Counted from the stretch's first letter, positions 55,185 to 64,000 are shown. The stretch is 64,000 bases of DNA from Phycicoccus avicenniae (GCF_018139485.1 NZ_JAGSNF010000009.1:161071-225070), one strand, 5' to 3'. Notes: generated by a model from the letters alone, not told the origin. Made by a program: numbers and translations.

Positions 55185-55463
55185 GTGCGTTTCCTCCCCG
55201 TCGTGCTCGCGTTCGCGCTGACGGTCTACTGCCTCTTCGACATCCGGCAGACCGACCCACGGCACGTGCGCACCCTGAGCAGGCGTCTGTGGGCCCTCGT
55301 CGTCCTCGTCCCCTTCGTGGGGGCCCTCGCCTGGTTCCTCAGCGGCCGTCCCGGTGGCGGGATCGGGCCCTTCAGGGCCGAGGAGCGGCCGCGCCCCGGC
55401 CCTCCCGGCCGCCGCCCTCCTCGCGGTCCGGACGACGACCCCGACTTCCTCCGGGGCATCTGA
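55185..55463 (+). CDS. small PLDc_N domain membrane protein
   Basis: 92 residues, GTG start four bases after the menE stop. Two hydrophobic helices (about 3-18 and 35-51) bracket C-L-F-D-I-R-Q-T-D, the phospholipase D N-terminal signature without any catalytic domain; the tail is Pro/Arg/Asp-rich. Such proteins are common next to menA/menE in actinobacteria; function unknown. Confidence 0.82.
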   Translation: MRFLPVVLAFALTVYCLFDIRQTDPRHVRTLSRRLWALVVLVPFVGALAWFLSGRPGGGIGPFRAEERPRPGPPGRRPPRGPDDDPDFLRGI

Positions 55464-55468
55464 GCCCG

Positions 55469-56353
55469 ATGGCCACGATCGCCCAGTGGGTCGCCGGCGC
55501 GCGCCCGCGGACCCTCCCCGCCGCCGTCGCGCCCGTCGTCGTCGGCACCGCCGCCGCCCTGCGGGTCGGGGAGTCCGACCTCGCCCTGGGTCTGCTCGCG
55601 CTGCTCGTCGCCCTCGCCCTCCAGGTCGGCGTCAACTACGCCAACGACTACTCCGACGGCATCCGCGGCACCGACGAGGTGCGCGCCGGGCCCGTGCGTC
55701 TCGTCGGCCAGCGGATCGCCGACCCGCGCAACGTCAAGGCGGCGGCCTTCCTGTCCTTCGGGGCGGCGGCCGTCCTCGGGCTGGCCCTCGTCGCGCTCTC
55801 CCAGGCCTGGGTCATGCTGCCACTCGGGGCGCTGGCCGTCCTCGCCGCGTGGCGCTACACCGGCGGCAGCAACCCCTACGGCTACCGCGGGCTCGGCGAG
55901 GTCTACGTCTTCCTCTTCTTCGGGCTGATGGCCACGCTCGGCACCGAGTACACCCAGGCCGGGGCGGTGAGCGTCTTCGGGGTCCTCGGTGCCGTCGCCG
56001 TCGGGGCCGTTGCGAGCGCCATCCTCGTCGCGAACAACCTGCGGGACATCCCGACCGACACCGAGCACGGCAAGCGGACCCTCGCGGTCCGGCTGGGCGC
56101 CGCCCGGACCCGGTGGTTCTACGTCGGTCTCGTCCTCGCACCGGTCGTCCTGGCCCTCGCGATGGCGGCGTGGGAGCCCTGGGCGGCGCTCGCGGCGGGG
56201 TCGGTGGCCGTCGCGCGGCCCGCCGTCTCGCTCGTGCGGAGGGGGACGACGGGCGCGGGGCTCGTCCCCGTCCTGGTCCGTACGGGGGCCTACGAGGTGG
56301 CCTTCGCGGTCCTCGTCCTCGTCGGCGTGGCCGTCGGACGCCTCACCGCCTGA
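55469..56353 (+). CDS. menA: 1,4-dihydroxy-2-naphthoate polyprenyltransferase
   Basis: 294 residues, UbiA superfamily with about eight to nine membrane helices. It attaches the polyprenyl chain to the naphthoate ring. Both Mg-diphosphate motifs are visible: N-Y-A-N-D-Y-S-D-G near residue 55 and N-N-L-R-D-I-P-T-D-x-x-x-G-K near 190. The ATG at 55469 lies five bases after the PLDc_N stop; the frame is open upstream but only in shadow of that gene. The chain donor is probably made by the polyprenyl synthase at 14909-15937. Confidence 0.95.
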   Translation: MATIAQWVAGARPRTLPAAVAPVVVGTAAALRVGESDLALGLLALLVALALQVGVNYANDYSDGIRGTDEVRAGPVRLVGQRIADPRNVKAAAFLSFGAAAVLGLALVALSQAWVMLPLGALAVLAAWRYTGGSNPYGYRGLGEVYVFLFFGLMATLGTEYTQAGAVSVFGVLGAVAVGAVASAILVANNLRDIPTDTEHGKRTLAVRLGAARTRWFYVGLVLAPVVLALAMAAWEPWAALAAGSVAVARPAVSLVRRGTTGAGLVPVLVRTGAYEVAFAVLVLVGVAVGRLTA

Positions 56354-56374
56354 CGACCCCCGGCAGCGCGGCGC

Positions 56375-56701
56375 TCAGCGGAAGTCGTCGTCCGCCGGGT
56401 CGGTCTCGTGCTGCCGGGAGCGGTCGGACTCCTCGTCCTCGGCCTCCTCGTCGCTGCGCCGGTCACCACCGCGCGCCCGCTTGGCGGCGGTGCGGCGCTC
56501 GACGGCCCCGGCGACCTGCTCGGAGTAGTCGCGGCGGAAGCGCTGGAGCGCGACGAAGGAGACGACCATCGACAGCAGGGCCGCGCCGACGACGAGCAGC
56601 AGCAGGTTCTCCTCCCCGCGCAGGCCGAGGAGCCACAGCAGGAGGAGGCACCCGAGGAAGACGAGGGCGCGCAGCACGGTGTAGCGCAGGAAGGCGTTCA
56701 T
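56375..56701 (-). CDS. DUF4229 domain membrane protein
   Basis: 108 residues: two hydrophobic segments (about 7-25 and 31-51), then a charged tail rich in R, D and E ending D-P-A-D-D-D-F-R. This matches actinobacterial DUF4229 proteins often found next to menA and cytochrome c maturation genes. It is the last gene of the ccs unit, 13 bases after ccsB, and converges with menA. Function unknown. Confidence 0.8.
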   Translation of the reverse strand: MNAFLRYTVLRALVFLGCLLLLWLLGLRGEENLLLLVVGAALLSMVVSFVALQRFRRDYSEQVAGAVERRTAAKRARGGDRRSDEEAEDEESDRSRQHETDPADDDFR

Positions 56702-56714
56702 CGGGCGGGACCCC

Positions 56715-57722
56715 TCACAGCCCGGAGTAGGAGTGCTGGCCGACGAAGTACACGTTGACGACGGCGAAGTTCAGCACGACGCAGACGAAGCCCGCGAGGG
56801 CGATCCACGTCGCGTTCTGGCGCTTCCACCCGGTCGTCGCACGGGCGTGCAGGTAGGCGGCGTAGACGACCCAGATGACGAAGCTCCAGACCTCCTTGGG
56901 GTCCCAGTTCCAGTAGGCACCCCACGCCTGGCGCGCCCAGATCGCCCCGACGATGACGGTGAAGGTCCACAGCGGGAAGGCGACGACGTGCGTCATGTAC
57001 GACAGCCGCTCCAGCGCCCGGGCGCTCGGCAGGCGCGCCATGAACGACCGGGTGCCGCCGCGTGCCTCGATCCGGTCCTGGACGAGGTAGAGACCGCCGA
57101 GCGCGGCGCCGATCGTGAAGATCGCGACCGCCACGGTCGCGACGGTGACGTGGATGGCGAGCCAGACCGACTGCAGCGACGGCATGAGCTGGGAGGCCTC
57201 CGTGTACCAGACCGTCTCGGCCGTCCCGAGGACGACGAGGACGGGGACGACGACGAAGACCCCGAGCCAGCGCAGGTCGCGACGGAAGGACCACCCGACG
57301 TACGCGAGGAGGGTGAACATCGACCCGACGAGCGCGAACTCGTACATGTTGCCGAGCGGCCAGCGGTGCACCTCCGCGGCGCGCAGCGCGACGGCCGCGA
57401 CGACGAGGACCGTGCCGAGGAGGGTGAGCGTCCAGCCGATGCCGGCGGCCTTGCGGGCGCCGGCGGACTCGACGGGCATCTCGCTCGTCGGCCCGGCGGC
57501 TCCCGCACGATCGGCCTCGTGGTCCTGGTCCGCTCCACCACCGACACCCACGAGCTCGCGCTCGGGCGTCGCCCGCCGCGCGGCCTCCTGCTCGCGCCGC
57601 TCGTCGCGGGCCGGGGCGAGGCGGGCGAGGTAGAAGGCGTAGGCGATCATCGCGAGCGTCAGCACGCCGATCGCCGAGTACGCGGACAGGGTCGACAGCT
57701 GCGCGAACGTGGTCTCGGTCAT
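56715..57722 (-). CDS. ccsB: cytochrome c biogenesis protein CcsB (CcsA/ResC-type haem handler)
   Basis: 335 residues with eight hydrophobic helices. The start at ATG 57722 overlaps the resB stop. The haem-handling motif W-G-A-Y-W-N-W-D-P-K-E-V-W-S (the tryptophan-rich WWD-type loop) lies near residue 265, with conserved His near G-N-M-Y-E-F and in the T-H-V-V-A-F segment. With ResB it moves haem across the membrane and joins it to apocytochromes c (system II). An acidic loop of about 55 residues after helix 1 is a lineage feature. Confidence 0.93.
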   Translation of the reverse strand: MTETTFAQLSTLSAYSAIGVLTLAMIAYAFYLARLAPARDERREQEAARRATPERELVGVGGGADQDHEADRAGAAGPTSEMPVESAGARKAAGIGWTLTLLGTVLVVAAVALRAAEVHRWPLGNMYEFALVGSMFTLLAYVGWSFRRDLRWLGVFVVVPVLVVLGTAETVWYTEASQLMPSLQSVWLAIHVTVATVAVAIFTIGAALGGLYLVQDRIEARGGTRSFMARLPSARALERLSYMTHVVAFPLWTFTVIVGAIWARQAWGAYWNWDPKEVWSFVIWVVYAAYLHARATTGWKRQNATWIALAGFVCVVLNFAVVNVYFVGQHSYSGL

Positions 57723-59317
57723 CGTGGTCCTTCGTCGGTGGTGAGCACGGCGGCGAGCTCGTCGTCCATGCCCTCGTCGTCGTCCTTGGCCAGGCCGCCG
57801 ACGGCTACCACGGTACGACCTGCCTCGTCGGCGGGACCAACCCGCACGAAGAGCCGCCGGCGGCGCACCACGAGGCTGGCGACGAGCCCGGTGAGCGAGG
57901 TGAGCGCCGCGACGAGCGTCAGGGTCTTCCCGGGGTCGGTGCGGATCGACAGGCCAGCGAAGCGCTCGACCCCGTCGAAGGTGATCGAGCCGCGGTCGCC
58001 GGGCAGCTCGAAGGTCTCGCCCGGCCGCAGCAGGATGCGCAGCTGGTCGGCCTCGTCGCCGGGCAGCGGCTCCATCGCCTCGGTGTCGAGGGTGTAGACC
58101 GACTGGGGCCGGCCCCCGGGGAAGAGCTCGCCCTCGAACGCCGTGAGCGCGAGCTGCGGGTCGAGGGTGTCGGGGAAGACCGAGTGCGGCCCACGCTCGT
58201 CGTCGATGACTCCGGTCGGGAGGAAGAAGCCGGCGAAGCCCAGCGGCTCGGGCACCGCGCCGGGCACCTTGACGGCGCCGACCGAGGTGTAGAAGTTGTC
58301 CTCGGGCAGGAAGGCCGTCGCGTCGGAGTAGATGACGGTGCCCTCGGCGTCCCGCACGGTGACCCGCGGGGCGTAGCCGTTGCCGAGGAGGAAGACCGTG
58401 CCGTCCCCGGTCTCCAGCGGGTGGTTGACCGCGATCTCCTCGCTGCGCTCGGTGCCGTCCCCGTCGGTGAACGTCGTGCTCGCCCGGAAGTCCCGGGGCT
58501 GGCCGAACTGCCCGGGACCGGTGTCCTCGGTCTCGAAGGCGACGTCCATCCGGTCCAGCCGCAGGGTGTACGGGTCGAGGTCGTTCGGGTCGACCCACGG
58601 GCCGGGGCTGAAGGTGTCGTAGCGGGAGAGGGTGTTGGCGAAGGTCGACCCGACGGGCACGATGACGTCGCCGCGCCAGCCGAGCAGGTGGCCCCACGCG
58701 ACCCCGACGAGCACGCCGACGAGGGCGACGTGGAAGACGAGGTTGCCGGTCTCCTTCAGGTACCCCTTCTCCCCCGACAGCGAGGTGTCGTCGTGGGCGT
58801 GCACGCGGTAGCGGCGGCGGCGCAAGGCCCCGCGAAGCCGCTCGCGGACCTCCTCGGGAGTGCCGTCGACGACGACCTCCCGGTGGGCGGGCAGCCGTTC
58901 CAGGCGTCGGGGGGCCCGGGGCGGCACCGAGCGCACCTGGCGCCAGTGGACCCGGGTGCGCGGCACGACGCAGCCGATGAGGGAGACGAACAGGAGCAGG
59001 TAGATCGCGGCGAACCACGGCGAGGCGTAGACCTCGAAGAAGCCGAGGTCGTCGAGGATCGGCCCGGCCGTCGGGTGGTCGGAGATCCACTGGGCCGTCC
59101 GGGCGGCGTCGATGGAGCGCTGCGGGAACGTCGAGCCCGGGATGGCCGCGACGGCGAGCAGGAGCAGGAGGAAGAGCGCCGTCCGCATGCTCGTCAGCTG
59201 TCGCCACACGAACCGGGCCCAGCCGAGCACCCCGAGGGACGGCTGCACCGGCGGCCCGCCCGACCGGCCGCCACCGTCCGTCGCCTCCGGGGCGCGGGTG
59301 TCCCCCGGGGCGCTCAC
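57719..59317 (-). CDS. resB: cytochrome c biogenesis protein ResB
   Basis: 532 residues with a GTG start overlapping the ccdA stop. ResB layout: three hydrophobic helices in the first ~250 residues, a large extracytoplasmic domain and one helix near 480. Signatures are S-M-R-T-A-L-x-L-L-L-L-L-A near 45, P-G-S-x-x-P-Q, and G-N-L-x-F-H-x-A-L-x-x-x-L (helix 3) near 185. It partners CcsB in system II cytochrome c maturation. Confidence 0.93.
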   Translation of the reverse strand: MSAPGDTRAPEATDGGGRSGGPPVQPSLGVLGWARFVWRQLTSMRTALFLLLLLAVAAIPGSTFPQRSIDAARTAQWISDHPTAGPILDDLGFFEVYASPWFAAIYLLLFVSLIGCVVPRTRVHWRQVRSVPPRAPRRLERLPAHREVVVDGTPEEVRERLRGALRRRRYRVHAHDDTSLSGEKGYLKETGNLVFHVALVGVLVGVAWGHLLGWRGDVIVPVGSTFANTLSRYDTFSPGPWVDPNDLDPYTLRLDRMDVAFETEDTGPGQFGQPRDFRASTTFTDGDGTERSEEIAVNHPLETGDGTVFLLGNGYAPRVTVRDAEGTVIYSDATAFLPEDNFYTSVGAVKVPGAVPEPLGFAGFFLPTGVIDDERGPHSVFPDTLDPQLALTAFEGELFPGGRPQSVYTLDTEAMEPLPGDEADQLRILLRPGETFELPGDRGSITFDGVERFAGLSIRTDPGKTLTLVAALTSLTGLVASLVVRRRRLFVRVGPADEAGRTVVAVGGLAKDDDEGMDDELAAVLTTDEGPR

Positions 59318-60072
59318 AGCAGCACCTCGAAGTCGCTCACGAGGTGGATCTGCAGCCAGCGGTTGAGGGACTCCCAGACCCCGGTGAGCAGCAGCAGCCC
59401 CACGACGACGAGCATGACCCCGCCGACGATGCGGATGCCGCGCTGGTGGCGGCGCATCCAGCCCGACACCCGCCCGGCCCGGTCCAGCCCGGCGGCCGCG
59501 AGCAGGAAGGGCAGCCCGAGGCCGAGCCCGTAGGCCACGGCGAGGGTGACGCCGCGGCCCAGCTGCGGGTCGGCCGAGGCGGTCGCCATGACGAGCACCG
59601 CGGCGAGCGTCGGCCCGGTGCACGGGGCCCACCCGAGCGCGAACACGGCGCCGAGCAGGGGCGCCCCCGCGAGCCCGGCCCGGGGCCGCCAGCGGATGCG
59701 CGCCTCGCGCCCGCCCCCGAGTCCGAGGAAGAGCAGCCCCATGACGACGACGACCGCGCCGCCGACCCGCATGAGGGCGGTGCGGTGCTCGACGAGGGCC
59801 TGACCGGCGCCGGTGACGAAGATCGACCCGAGGACGAAGACCGCGGTGAAGCCGACGACGAAGAGCAGTGTGCCGACGAGGGTGCGGGCGCGGCCGTCGG
59901 GACGCTCGCCGGTGAGCCCGCCGACGTAGCCGAGGAAGCCGGGCACGAGCGGCAGGACGCACGGGCTCGCGAACGACACGAGGCCGGCGAGCGCGGCGAC
60001 GCCCACCGCGAGCGGCAGCGCACCGCTCGTCACGGTCTCGCCGGAGGCGGCGACGAGGGTCAGCACGCTCAC
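59314..60072 (-). CDS. ccdA: cytochrome c biogenesis protein CcdA (DsbD-like membrane thiol transporter)
   Basis: 252 residues with six hydrophobic helices. The two redox Cys lie in F-A-S-P-C-V-L-P (Cys38) and W-A-P-C-T-G-P (Cys151). It passes electrons from cytoplasmic thioredoxin to the extracytoplasmic TlpA/ResA-like protein encoded upstream, keeping apocytochrome haem-site cysteines reduced. The GTG start at 60072 overlaps the preceding stop. Confidence 0.94.
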   Translation of the reverse strand: MSVLTLVAASGETVTSGALPLAVGVAALAGLVSFASPCVLPLVPGFLGYVGGLTGERPDGRARTLVGTLLFVVGFTAVFVLGSIFVTGAGQALVEHRTALMRVGGAVVVVMGLLFLGLGGGREARIRWRPRAGLAGAPLLGAVFALGWAPCTGPTLAAVLVMATASADPQLGRGVTLAVAYGLGLGLPFLLAAAGLDRAGRVSGWMRRHQRGIRIVGGVMLVVVGLLLLTGVWESLNRWLQIHLVSDFEVLL

Positions 60073-60668
60073 GCCTCGGCCACGACGTCCTCGACGAGCC
60101 CGGTGAGGGTCGAGGTGTCGACCGGGCCGTTGACGCGCGAGGCGATGCGCCCCTGCCGGTCCAGGACGAGGGTGGTGGGGACGGTCGGCGCCTTGCCCTG
60201 CAGCTGCAGGATGAGGACCCCGGACTCGTCGGAGAGGCTCGGGTAGGTCAGGCCCGCCTTGCGGGCGAAGGCGGCGCCCCGCTCGGGCTCCTCGCGGAAG
60301 TCGATCCCCATGAAGTCGACGGGGTCGCCGCTCTCCTGGACCTGCTCCCACGCGGCCTGGAGGTCGGGGGCCTCGGCCACGCACGGGGCGCACCAGGAGC
60401 CCCACACGTTGAGGACGAGCACCCGGCCGCGGGTCTGCTCGATGTCCCAGGCCGTGCCGTCGAGGAGCTCACCGGTCATCGTCACCGGCTCGGCGCGGTC
60501 GGCGACGGCGATCTGCTCGACGGCGCCGTCGCCGGAGACGTAGCCCTTCTGGTCCCCGGCCCTGGCCTGGGCCGCGACGGAGTTGGGGTCCTCCGAGCAG
60601 CCGGCCGCCCCGAGGGCGAGCAGGCCGACGGCGCCGACGAGGGTGCGGCGCGACAGCCGGGCGCTCAC
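60069..60668 (-). CDS. TlpA/ResA-family thioredoxin-like lipoprotein
   Basis: 199 residues with a GTG start. A lipobox L-G-A-A-G-C places the lipidated Cys at 24, so it is anchored outside the membrane. The thioredoxin fold carries W-C-A-P-C (Cys93, Cys96) and the cis-proline region V-P-T-T near residue 165. It reduces apocytochrome c cysteines, getting electrons from CcdA. Confidence 0.92.
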   Translation of the reverse strand: MSARLSRRTLVGAVGLLALGAAGCSEDPNSVAAQARAGDQKGYVSGDGAVEQIAVADRAEPVTMTGELLDGTAWDIEQTRGRVLVLNVWGSWCAPCVAEAPDLQAAWEQVQESGDPVDFMGIDFREEPERGAAFARKAGLTYPSLSDESGVLILQLQGKAPTVPTTLVLDRQGRIASRVNGPVDTSTLTGLVEDVVAEA

Positions 60669-61339
60669 GCCCCCGCCCCCTTGCGGGCCTGCGGCAGCAG
60701 CGCGGCCGCCGGCTCGCAGTAGGCGAGCGAGAGCAGCTCGTCGCCGGCGAAGGTGAAGGTCGTGAGGCTGGCGAGGGAGCACTCGCGGCGGGCCGGGTTG
60801 TGCATCAGCGCCCGTCCCTCCGTGGCGAGGCGGAGCATCCAGATCGGCGCCTGGTGGCTGACGATCACGGCCTCGTGCCCCGCCGCCGCCGTCCGGGCGT
60901 CGACGACGGCGTCCCGGACGCGGGTGACGAGCTGGCCGTAGGGCTCGCCCCACGAGGGCCGGAACGGGTTGACCATCCGCGGCCAGAGCCGGGGCTGGCG
61001 CAGCAGACCGCGTCCCCCGGCGACCGGCAGCCCCTCGAAGAGGTTCTCGGCCTCGAGGACCCGGTCGTCGATCTCGACCGGCAGCCCGTGCCGGGCCGCG
61101 ACGGGGCTCGCGGTCTCGCGGGCCCGCTCGAGCGGGCTGGAGACGACGCGCACGACGTCGCGGTCGGCGAGGTAGTCGGCGGCCAGCTCGGCCATCCGGT
61201 GCCCGAGGTGGGACAGGTGGTAGCCCGCGAGCCGTCCGTAGAGGATCTGGTCGGGGTTCTCCACCTCGCCGTGGCGCAGCAGGTGGACGACGGTGCGCGG
61301 CTGCTCCGGTCCGGCCGCTGCTCCGGGCGGTGTGGTCAT
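60665..61339 (-). CDS. histidine phosphatase family protein (phosphoglycerate mutase-like)
   Basis: 224 residues. The catalytic R-H-G-E is at residues 22-25, the second Arg in S-S-P-L-E-R-A-R-E-T near 70, and the second catalytic His in V-S-H-Q near 160. The substrate is unknown; the position between hemL and the ccs genes is conserved in many actinobacteria. Its stop overlaps the TlpA-like gene start, so it is part of the same transcript. Confidence 0.88.
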   Translation of the reverse strand: MTTPPGAAAGPEQPRTVVHLLRHGEVENPDQILYGRLAGYHLSHLGHRMAELAADYLADRDVVRVVSSPLERARETASPVAARHGLPVEIDDRVLEAENLFEGLPVAGGRGLLRQPRLWPRMVNPFRPSWGEPYGQLVTRVRDAVVDARTAAAGHEAVIVSHQAPIWMLRLATEGRALMHNPARRECSLASLTTFTFAGDELLSLAYCEPAAALLPQARKGAGA

Positions 61340-61402
61340 GCCTCGGATTGTCGCAAACCCACCTGGGTGTCCGGGACGGGGGCGACCGGGTCCCGGGCGG
61401 CC

Positions 61403-62719
61403 TCAGCCGGCGGCGGCGCGGGCCGCGGCGGGCAGGGCGGAGACGACCCGGTCGAGGGCCGCGTCGTCGTGGGCCCCCGAGACGAACCAGCACTCGAACG
61501 CGCTCGGCGGCAGGTACACGCCGGCGTCGAGCATGGCGTGGAAGAACCGGCCGAAGGCCGCGGTGTCCTGGTCCCGGGCGGCGTCGTAGTCGGTGACCTC
61601 GCCGTCGCGGAAGAACACCGAGAACATCGACGACACGTGCTGGACCCGGTGCGGCACCCGGGCGGCGGTCAGCGCGTCGTCGGCGGCGGTCGCGAGCGTG
61701 CGGGACACCTCGTCGAGCCGCCCGTAGAGGGCGTCGTCGCAGTGCTGCAGGGTGGCGAGGCCGGCGGCGGTCGCGACGGGGTTCCCCGACAGCGTGCCCG
61801 CCTGGTAGACCGGCCCGTCCGGGGCGAGCAGCGCCATGACGTCCGCGCGCCCGCCGAAGGCCGCGGCGGGGAAGCCGCCGCCCATCACCTTCCCGAAGGT
61901 CATGAGGTCGGGGGCGGCGTCGACGCCCTCGAAGCCCCACCAGCCGGCCCGACTGCAGCGGAACCCGGTCATCACCTCGTCGGACACCAGCAGCGCGCCG
62001 TGCTCGGCGGTGACCCGGCGCAGGGCCTCGGTGAAGCCGGGCGCGGGCGGGACGGCCCCCATGTTGCCGGCGGCCGCCTCGGTGATGACGCACGCGACCT
62101 GGTCCCCGCGCTCGGCGAACACGGCCTCGAGCGCGGCGACGTCGTTGTACGGCAGGACAAGCGTCTCGGAGGCCATGTCGGCGGGGACTCCCGCGGAGTC
62201 GGGCAGCGCGAGCGTGGCGACGCCGGACCCGGCGGCGACGAGGAGGCTGTCGACGTGGCCGTGGTAGTGGCCGGCGAACTTCACGACGAGGGACCGGCCG
62301 GTGAAGCCGCGGGCGAGCCGGATCGCGCTCATCGTCGCCTCGGTGCCGCTGCTCACGAGTCGGACCCGTTCGACGGGGTCGACGCGGGCGACGATCTCCT
62401 CGGCGAGGAGCACCTCGTTCTCGCTGGGCGTGCCGAAGGAGGTCCCCCGCGCGGCGGCGGTGTGGACGGCGTCGAGCACGGCGGGGTGGGCGTGCCCGAG
62501 GATCATCGGGCCCCAGCTGCCGACGAGGTCGACGTACTCGTTCCCGTCGACGTCGGTGAGGTGGGGGCCCCTGGCGCTCGTCATGAAACGCGGGGTCCCG
62601 CCGACCGAGCGGAAGGCCCGGACCGGCGAGTTGACCCCGCCGGGGGTGACGGCGCGGGCACGGTCGAGCAGGGCGGCGGACGCGGGGGCGTCCGAGGGCA
62701 CGGCGTGGGGGTTCGTCAC
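61403..62719 (-). CDS. hemL: glutamate-1-semialdehyde 2,1-aminomutase
   Basis: 438 residues, PLP enzyme making 5-aminolevulinate, the haem precursor. Signatures are [11 protein letters not shown] near residue 25, [15 protein letters not shown] near 123, H-Y-H-G-H-V-D near 151, S-D-E-V-M-T-G-F-R near 246 and the PLP lysine Lys277 in [10 protein letters not shown]. The GTG start at 62719 overlaps the marR stop. It supplies haem to the cytochrome maturation genes downstream. Confidence 0.95.
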   Translation of the reverse strand: MTNPHAVPSDAPASAALLDRARAVTPGGVNSPVRAFRSVGGTPRFMTSARGPHLTDVDGNEYVDLVGSWGPMILGHAHPAVLDAVHTAAARGTSFGTPSENEVLLAEEIVARVDPVERVRLVSSGTEATMSAIRLARGFTGRSLVVKFAGHYHGHVDSLLVAAGSGVATLALPDSAGVPADMASETLVLPYNDVAALEAVFAERGDQVACVITEAAAGNMGAVPPAPGFTEALRRVTAEHGALLVSDEVMTGFRCSRAGWWGFEGVDAAPDLMTFGKVMGGGFPAAAFGGRADVMALLAPDGPVYQAGTLSGNPVATAAGLATLQHCDDALYGRLDEVSRTLATAADDALTAARVPHRVQHVSSMFSVFFRDGEVTDYDAARDQDTAAFGRFFHAMLDAGVYLPPSAFECWFVSGAHDDAALDRVVSALPAAARAAAG

Positions 62720-63306
62720 GCGTCCATTGTCGGGCACTGCGTCGGGTCCGGCGTCGTGGGGTCGGCGTCGTAGGCCTCGTCGACCGCCCGCATCGCCTCG
62801 CCGAGCGCCCGGAACAGCTCGGGGCTCATGACGTCGACGAAGTGCCGGCGCACGCTCTCGACGTGGGCGACGGCGAGGTGCTCGAGGGCGCCGCGCCCCT
62901 CGTCGGTGAGCTCGAGGACGACGCCGCGGCCGTCGTCGGGAGCGGGCCGACGGGCGACCCAGCCCCGCCGCTCGAGCCGCGCGGCGGTGTGGGTGACCCG
63001 GCTGCGGGACTGGACGATGAGGTCGGCGACCGCCGACATCCGCAGCCGTCCCCCGTCGGCCTCGGACAGCATCGACACGAGCTCGTACTCCGAGAGGCTG
63101 ATGCCGTGGCAGTGCAGGTCGCGGTCGAGGGCGGCGTCGAGCTCTCGGCTGGCGCGCAGGTAGGCCCGCCACGAGGACTGCTCGTCCTCGCTGAGCCACC
63201 GCACCGTCTCCGCCACGGGGCCATGGTCCCACGACACGCCGACGGTCCGGGCCGGGTCCGGCGCGTCGCGGGGGTCGGGGGTGCGGAATGGATCGACATG
63301 GTGCAT
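62716..63306 (-). CDS. MarR family transcriptional regulator
   Basis: 196 residues with the ATG at 63306; the frame is open 17 codons upstream, but that crosses the promoter. A winged helix lies near residues 60-135, with [20 protein letters not shown] as the recognition helix and D-x-R-G-x-x-L-x-L-T-x-x-G as the wing. The first ~35 residues are a non-conserved tail. It is divergent from yceI, with an AT-rich palindrome at its own start, suggesting control of both. No ligand can be named. Confidence 0.88.
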   Translation of the reverse strand: MHHVDPFRTPDPRDAPDPARTVGVSWDHGPVAETVRWLSEDEQSSWRAYLRASRELDAALDRDLHCHGISLSEYELVSMLSEADGGRLRMSAVADLIVQSRSRVTHTAARLERRGWVARRPAPDDGRGVVLELTDEGRGALEHLAVAHVESVRRHFVDVMSPELFRALGEAMRAVDEAYDADPTTPDPTQCPTMDA

Positions 63307-63323
63307 AGTTGAATCGTAAACTA
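63306..63323. promoter_or_regulatory. AT-rich palindromic operator and -10 in the marR-yceI divergent region
   Basis: TAGTT at 63306-63310 and AACTA at 63319-63323 form an inverted repeat in a locally AT-rich island. On the minus strand TACGAT (63313-63318) ends six bases before the marR ATG, a leaderless-type -10. A MarR dimer bound here would cover both promoters. Confidence 0.55.
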
Positions 63324-63345
63324 AAGCAGCACCGACCCCGTCTCG

Positions 63346-63351
63346 AAGGAG
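63346..63351 (+). promoter_or_regulatory. ribosome binding site of yceI
   Basis: AAGGAG eight bases before the ATG at 63360. It decides that start over an in-frame codon at 63309, which would lie inside the operator. Confidence 0.75.
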
Positions 63352-63359
63352 CACCACCC

Positions 63360-63902
63360 ATGACCGTCACCGCCACCCTCCCCGGCCTGAGCGCCGGCAC
63401 CTGGACCATCGACCCCTTGCACAGCGAGGTCGGCTTCACCGCCCGCCACATGATGGTGAGCAAGGTCCGCGGCTCGTTCGGCGACGTGACCGGCACCGTC
63501 GTCGTCGCGGACGACCTGTCCGCCTCGACCGCCGAGGCCACCATCCAGCTCGGCTCGGTGACGACCGGCAGCGCCGACCGGGACGCGCACCTGCGCAGCG
63601 CGGACTTCTTCGACGTCGAGAACAACCCGGAGATGACCTTCCGCTCGACCTCCTTCGACGGTGAGACCCTCACCGGCGACCTCACGATCAAGGGCGTCAC
63701 GAAGCCGGTGACCCTGGACGTGGAGTTCGGCGGCGTCGGCACCGACCCGTGGGGTAACGAGAAGGCCGGCTTCGAGGCCACCGGCGAGATCGACCGCACC
63801 GACTGGGGCCTGACCTGGAACGCCAACCTCGAGAAGGGCGGCGTCCTCGTCTCCGAGAAGATCAAGCTCGCCCTGGACATCCAGCTCGGCAAGCAGGCCT
63901 GA
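63360..63902 (+). CDS. YceI family protein
   Basis: 180 residues, no signal peptide. YceI lipocalin-like barrel: W-x-I-D-P-x-H-S-E-V-G-F near residue 14, G-x-F-x-D-V-x-G, [11 protein letters not shown] near 80, [12 protein letters not shown] near 110, and an R-x-D-W-G segment near 145. The family binds amphiphiles such as polyisoprenoids and quinone-like molecules; the men/nuo surroundings are suggestive. Probably regulated by the adjacent MarR. Confidence 0.92.
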   Translation: MTVTATLPGLSAGTWTIDPLHSEVGFTARHMMVSKVRGSFGDVTGTVVVADDLSASTAEATIQLGSVTTGSADRDAHLRSADFFDVENNPEMTFRSTSFDGETLTGDLTIKGVTKPVTLDVEFGGVGTDPWGNEKAGFEATGEIDRTDWGLTWNANLEKGGVLVSEKIKLALDIQLGKQA

Positions 63903-63929
63903 CCCGCCCGCACGCACCGACGGCGCCCG

Positions 63930-63953
63930 CCCCCCCCCCCCCCGGGGGGGGGG
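63930..63953. repeat. homopolymer C14-G10 run near the right edge
   Basis: Fourteen C at 63930-63943 directly followed by ten G at 63944-63953, then G/C-only sequence to about 63970. It lies downstream of yceI. A perfect C/G junction of this length is more typical of an assembly or sequencing artefact at a contig end than of a terminator. Confidence 0.6.
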
Positions 63954-64000
63954 CGGCGGGGGGCCCGGGGGCCGTGGGCGCCGGGCGCACCGGGGGCGGC

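Noticed and set aside
55173..55185. Promoter firmly assigned inside the menE 3' end
   Set aside because: Kept only as a low-confidence site; the match uses the menE stop codon itself and could be chance.
63930..63953. Rho-independent terminator for yceI
   Set aside because: The C/G run could form a hairpin, but a pure homopolymer junction at the window edge is better explained as an artefact.
1..64000. CRISPR array, prophage, insertion sequence or genomic island
   Set aside because: No regularly spaced repeats, transposase, integrase or tRNA-flanked insert was seen. Base composition and codon use look even across the window apart from the last ~70 bases.

Overview
This window comes from a high-GC actinobacterium. 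Three things point there: a mycothione reductase (mycothiol is an actinobacterial thiol), a full menaquinone-type complex I operon, and nearly the whole menaquinone pathway. Gene families and order look like Micrococcales (Intrasporangiaceae or a relative), but that placement is inference from content, not from a marker gene. Fifty protein genes are supported. I see no tRNA, rRNA, CRISPR array, transposase or prophage. No gene-free stretch exceeds 300 bases; the longest are 32471-32709 (nuo promoter region), 50871-51080, 10417-10597 and 12641-12809.

Layout. 1-10416 (minus): a MoxR AAA+ ATPase, a DUF58 protein and a transglutaminase-like membrane protein (cut by the left edge), preceded by a 2073-residue membrane-anchored Ig-like/fibronectin protein. 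10598-12640: a Tat-exported PhoX phosphatase. 12810-13753: an orphan second copy of nuoA-nuoB. 13807-14778: RarD-type transporter. 14909-32470 (minus): nuoABCDEFGHIJKLMN followed by a polyprenyl diphosphate synthase, nearly all joined by stop/start overlaps, with a Rex-like operator upstream. 32710-37844: menG, menF, a menJ-like reductase and menD. 37897-41482: a secreted sugar dehydrogenase with cell-wall-binding repeats, then a WXG100-like protein with an alpha/beta hydrolase. 41631-46812: mycothione reductase, an aminoglycoside-phosphotransferase-family kinase, a heliorhodopsin, menC and menB. 46853-50870: a processive glycosyltransferase with a GH18-type hydrolase. 51090-56353: ppc, menE, a small PLDc_N membrane protein and menA. 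56375-63306 (minus): marR, hemL, histidine phosphatase, a system II cytochrome c maturation set (TlpA/ResA-like, CcdA, ResB, CcsB) and a DUF4229 protein. 63360-63902: yceI. The last ~70 bases hold a homopolymer C/G run that looks like a contig-end artefact.

How it fits together. Much of the window is one respiratory neighbourhood: menF, menD, menC, menE, menB, menA, menG and the menJ-like gene build and tailor menaquinone, and the polyprenyl synthase behind nuoN supplies its side chain. Complex I reduces menaquinone, the ccs/res genes mature c-type cytochromes and hemL feeds haem synthesis. menH and menI are not seen here. The men genes are scattered on both strands, and several have a -10 hexamer 6-8 bases before the start codon, which suggests leaderless transcripts.

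Most notable: a heliorhodopsin translationally coupled to menC; a NuoE carrying a long acidic linker and an extra C-terminal motif; a near-consensus Rex site before nuoA; the orphan nuoAB pair; and a transglutaminase-like protein that lacks its catalytic Cys and His.
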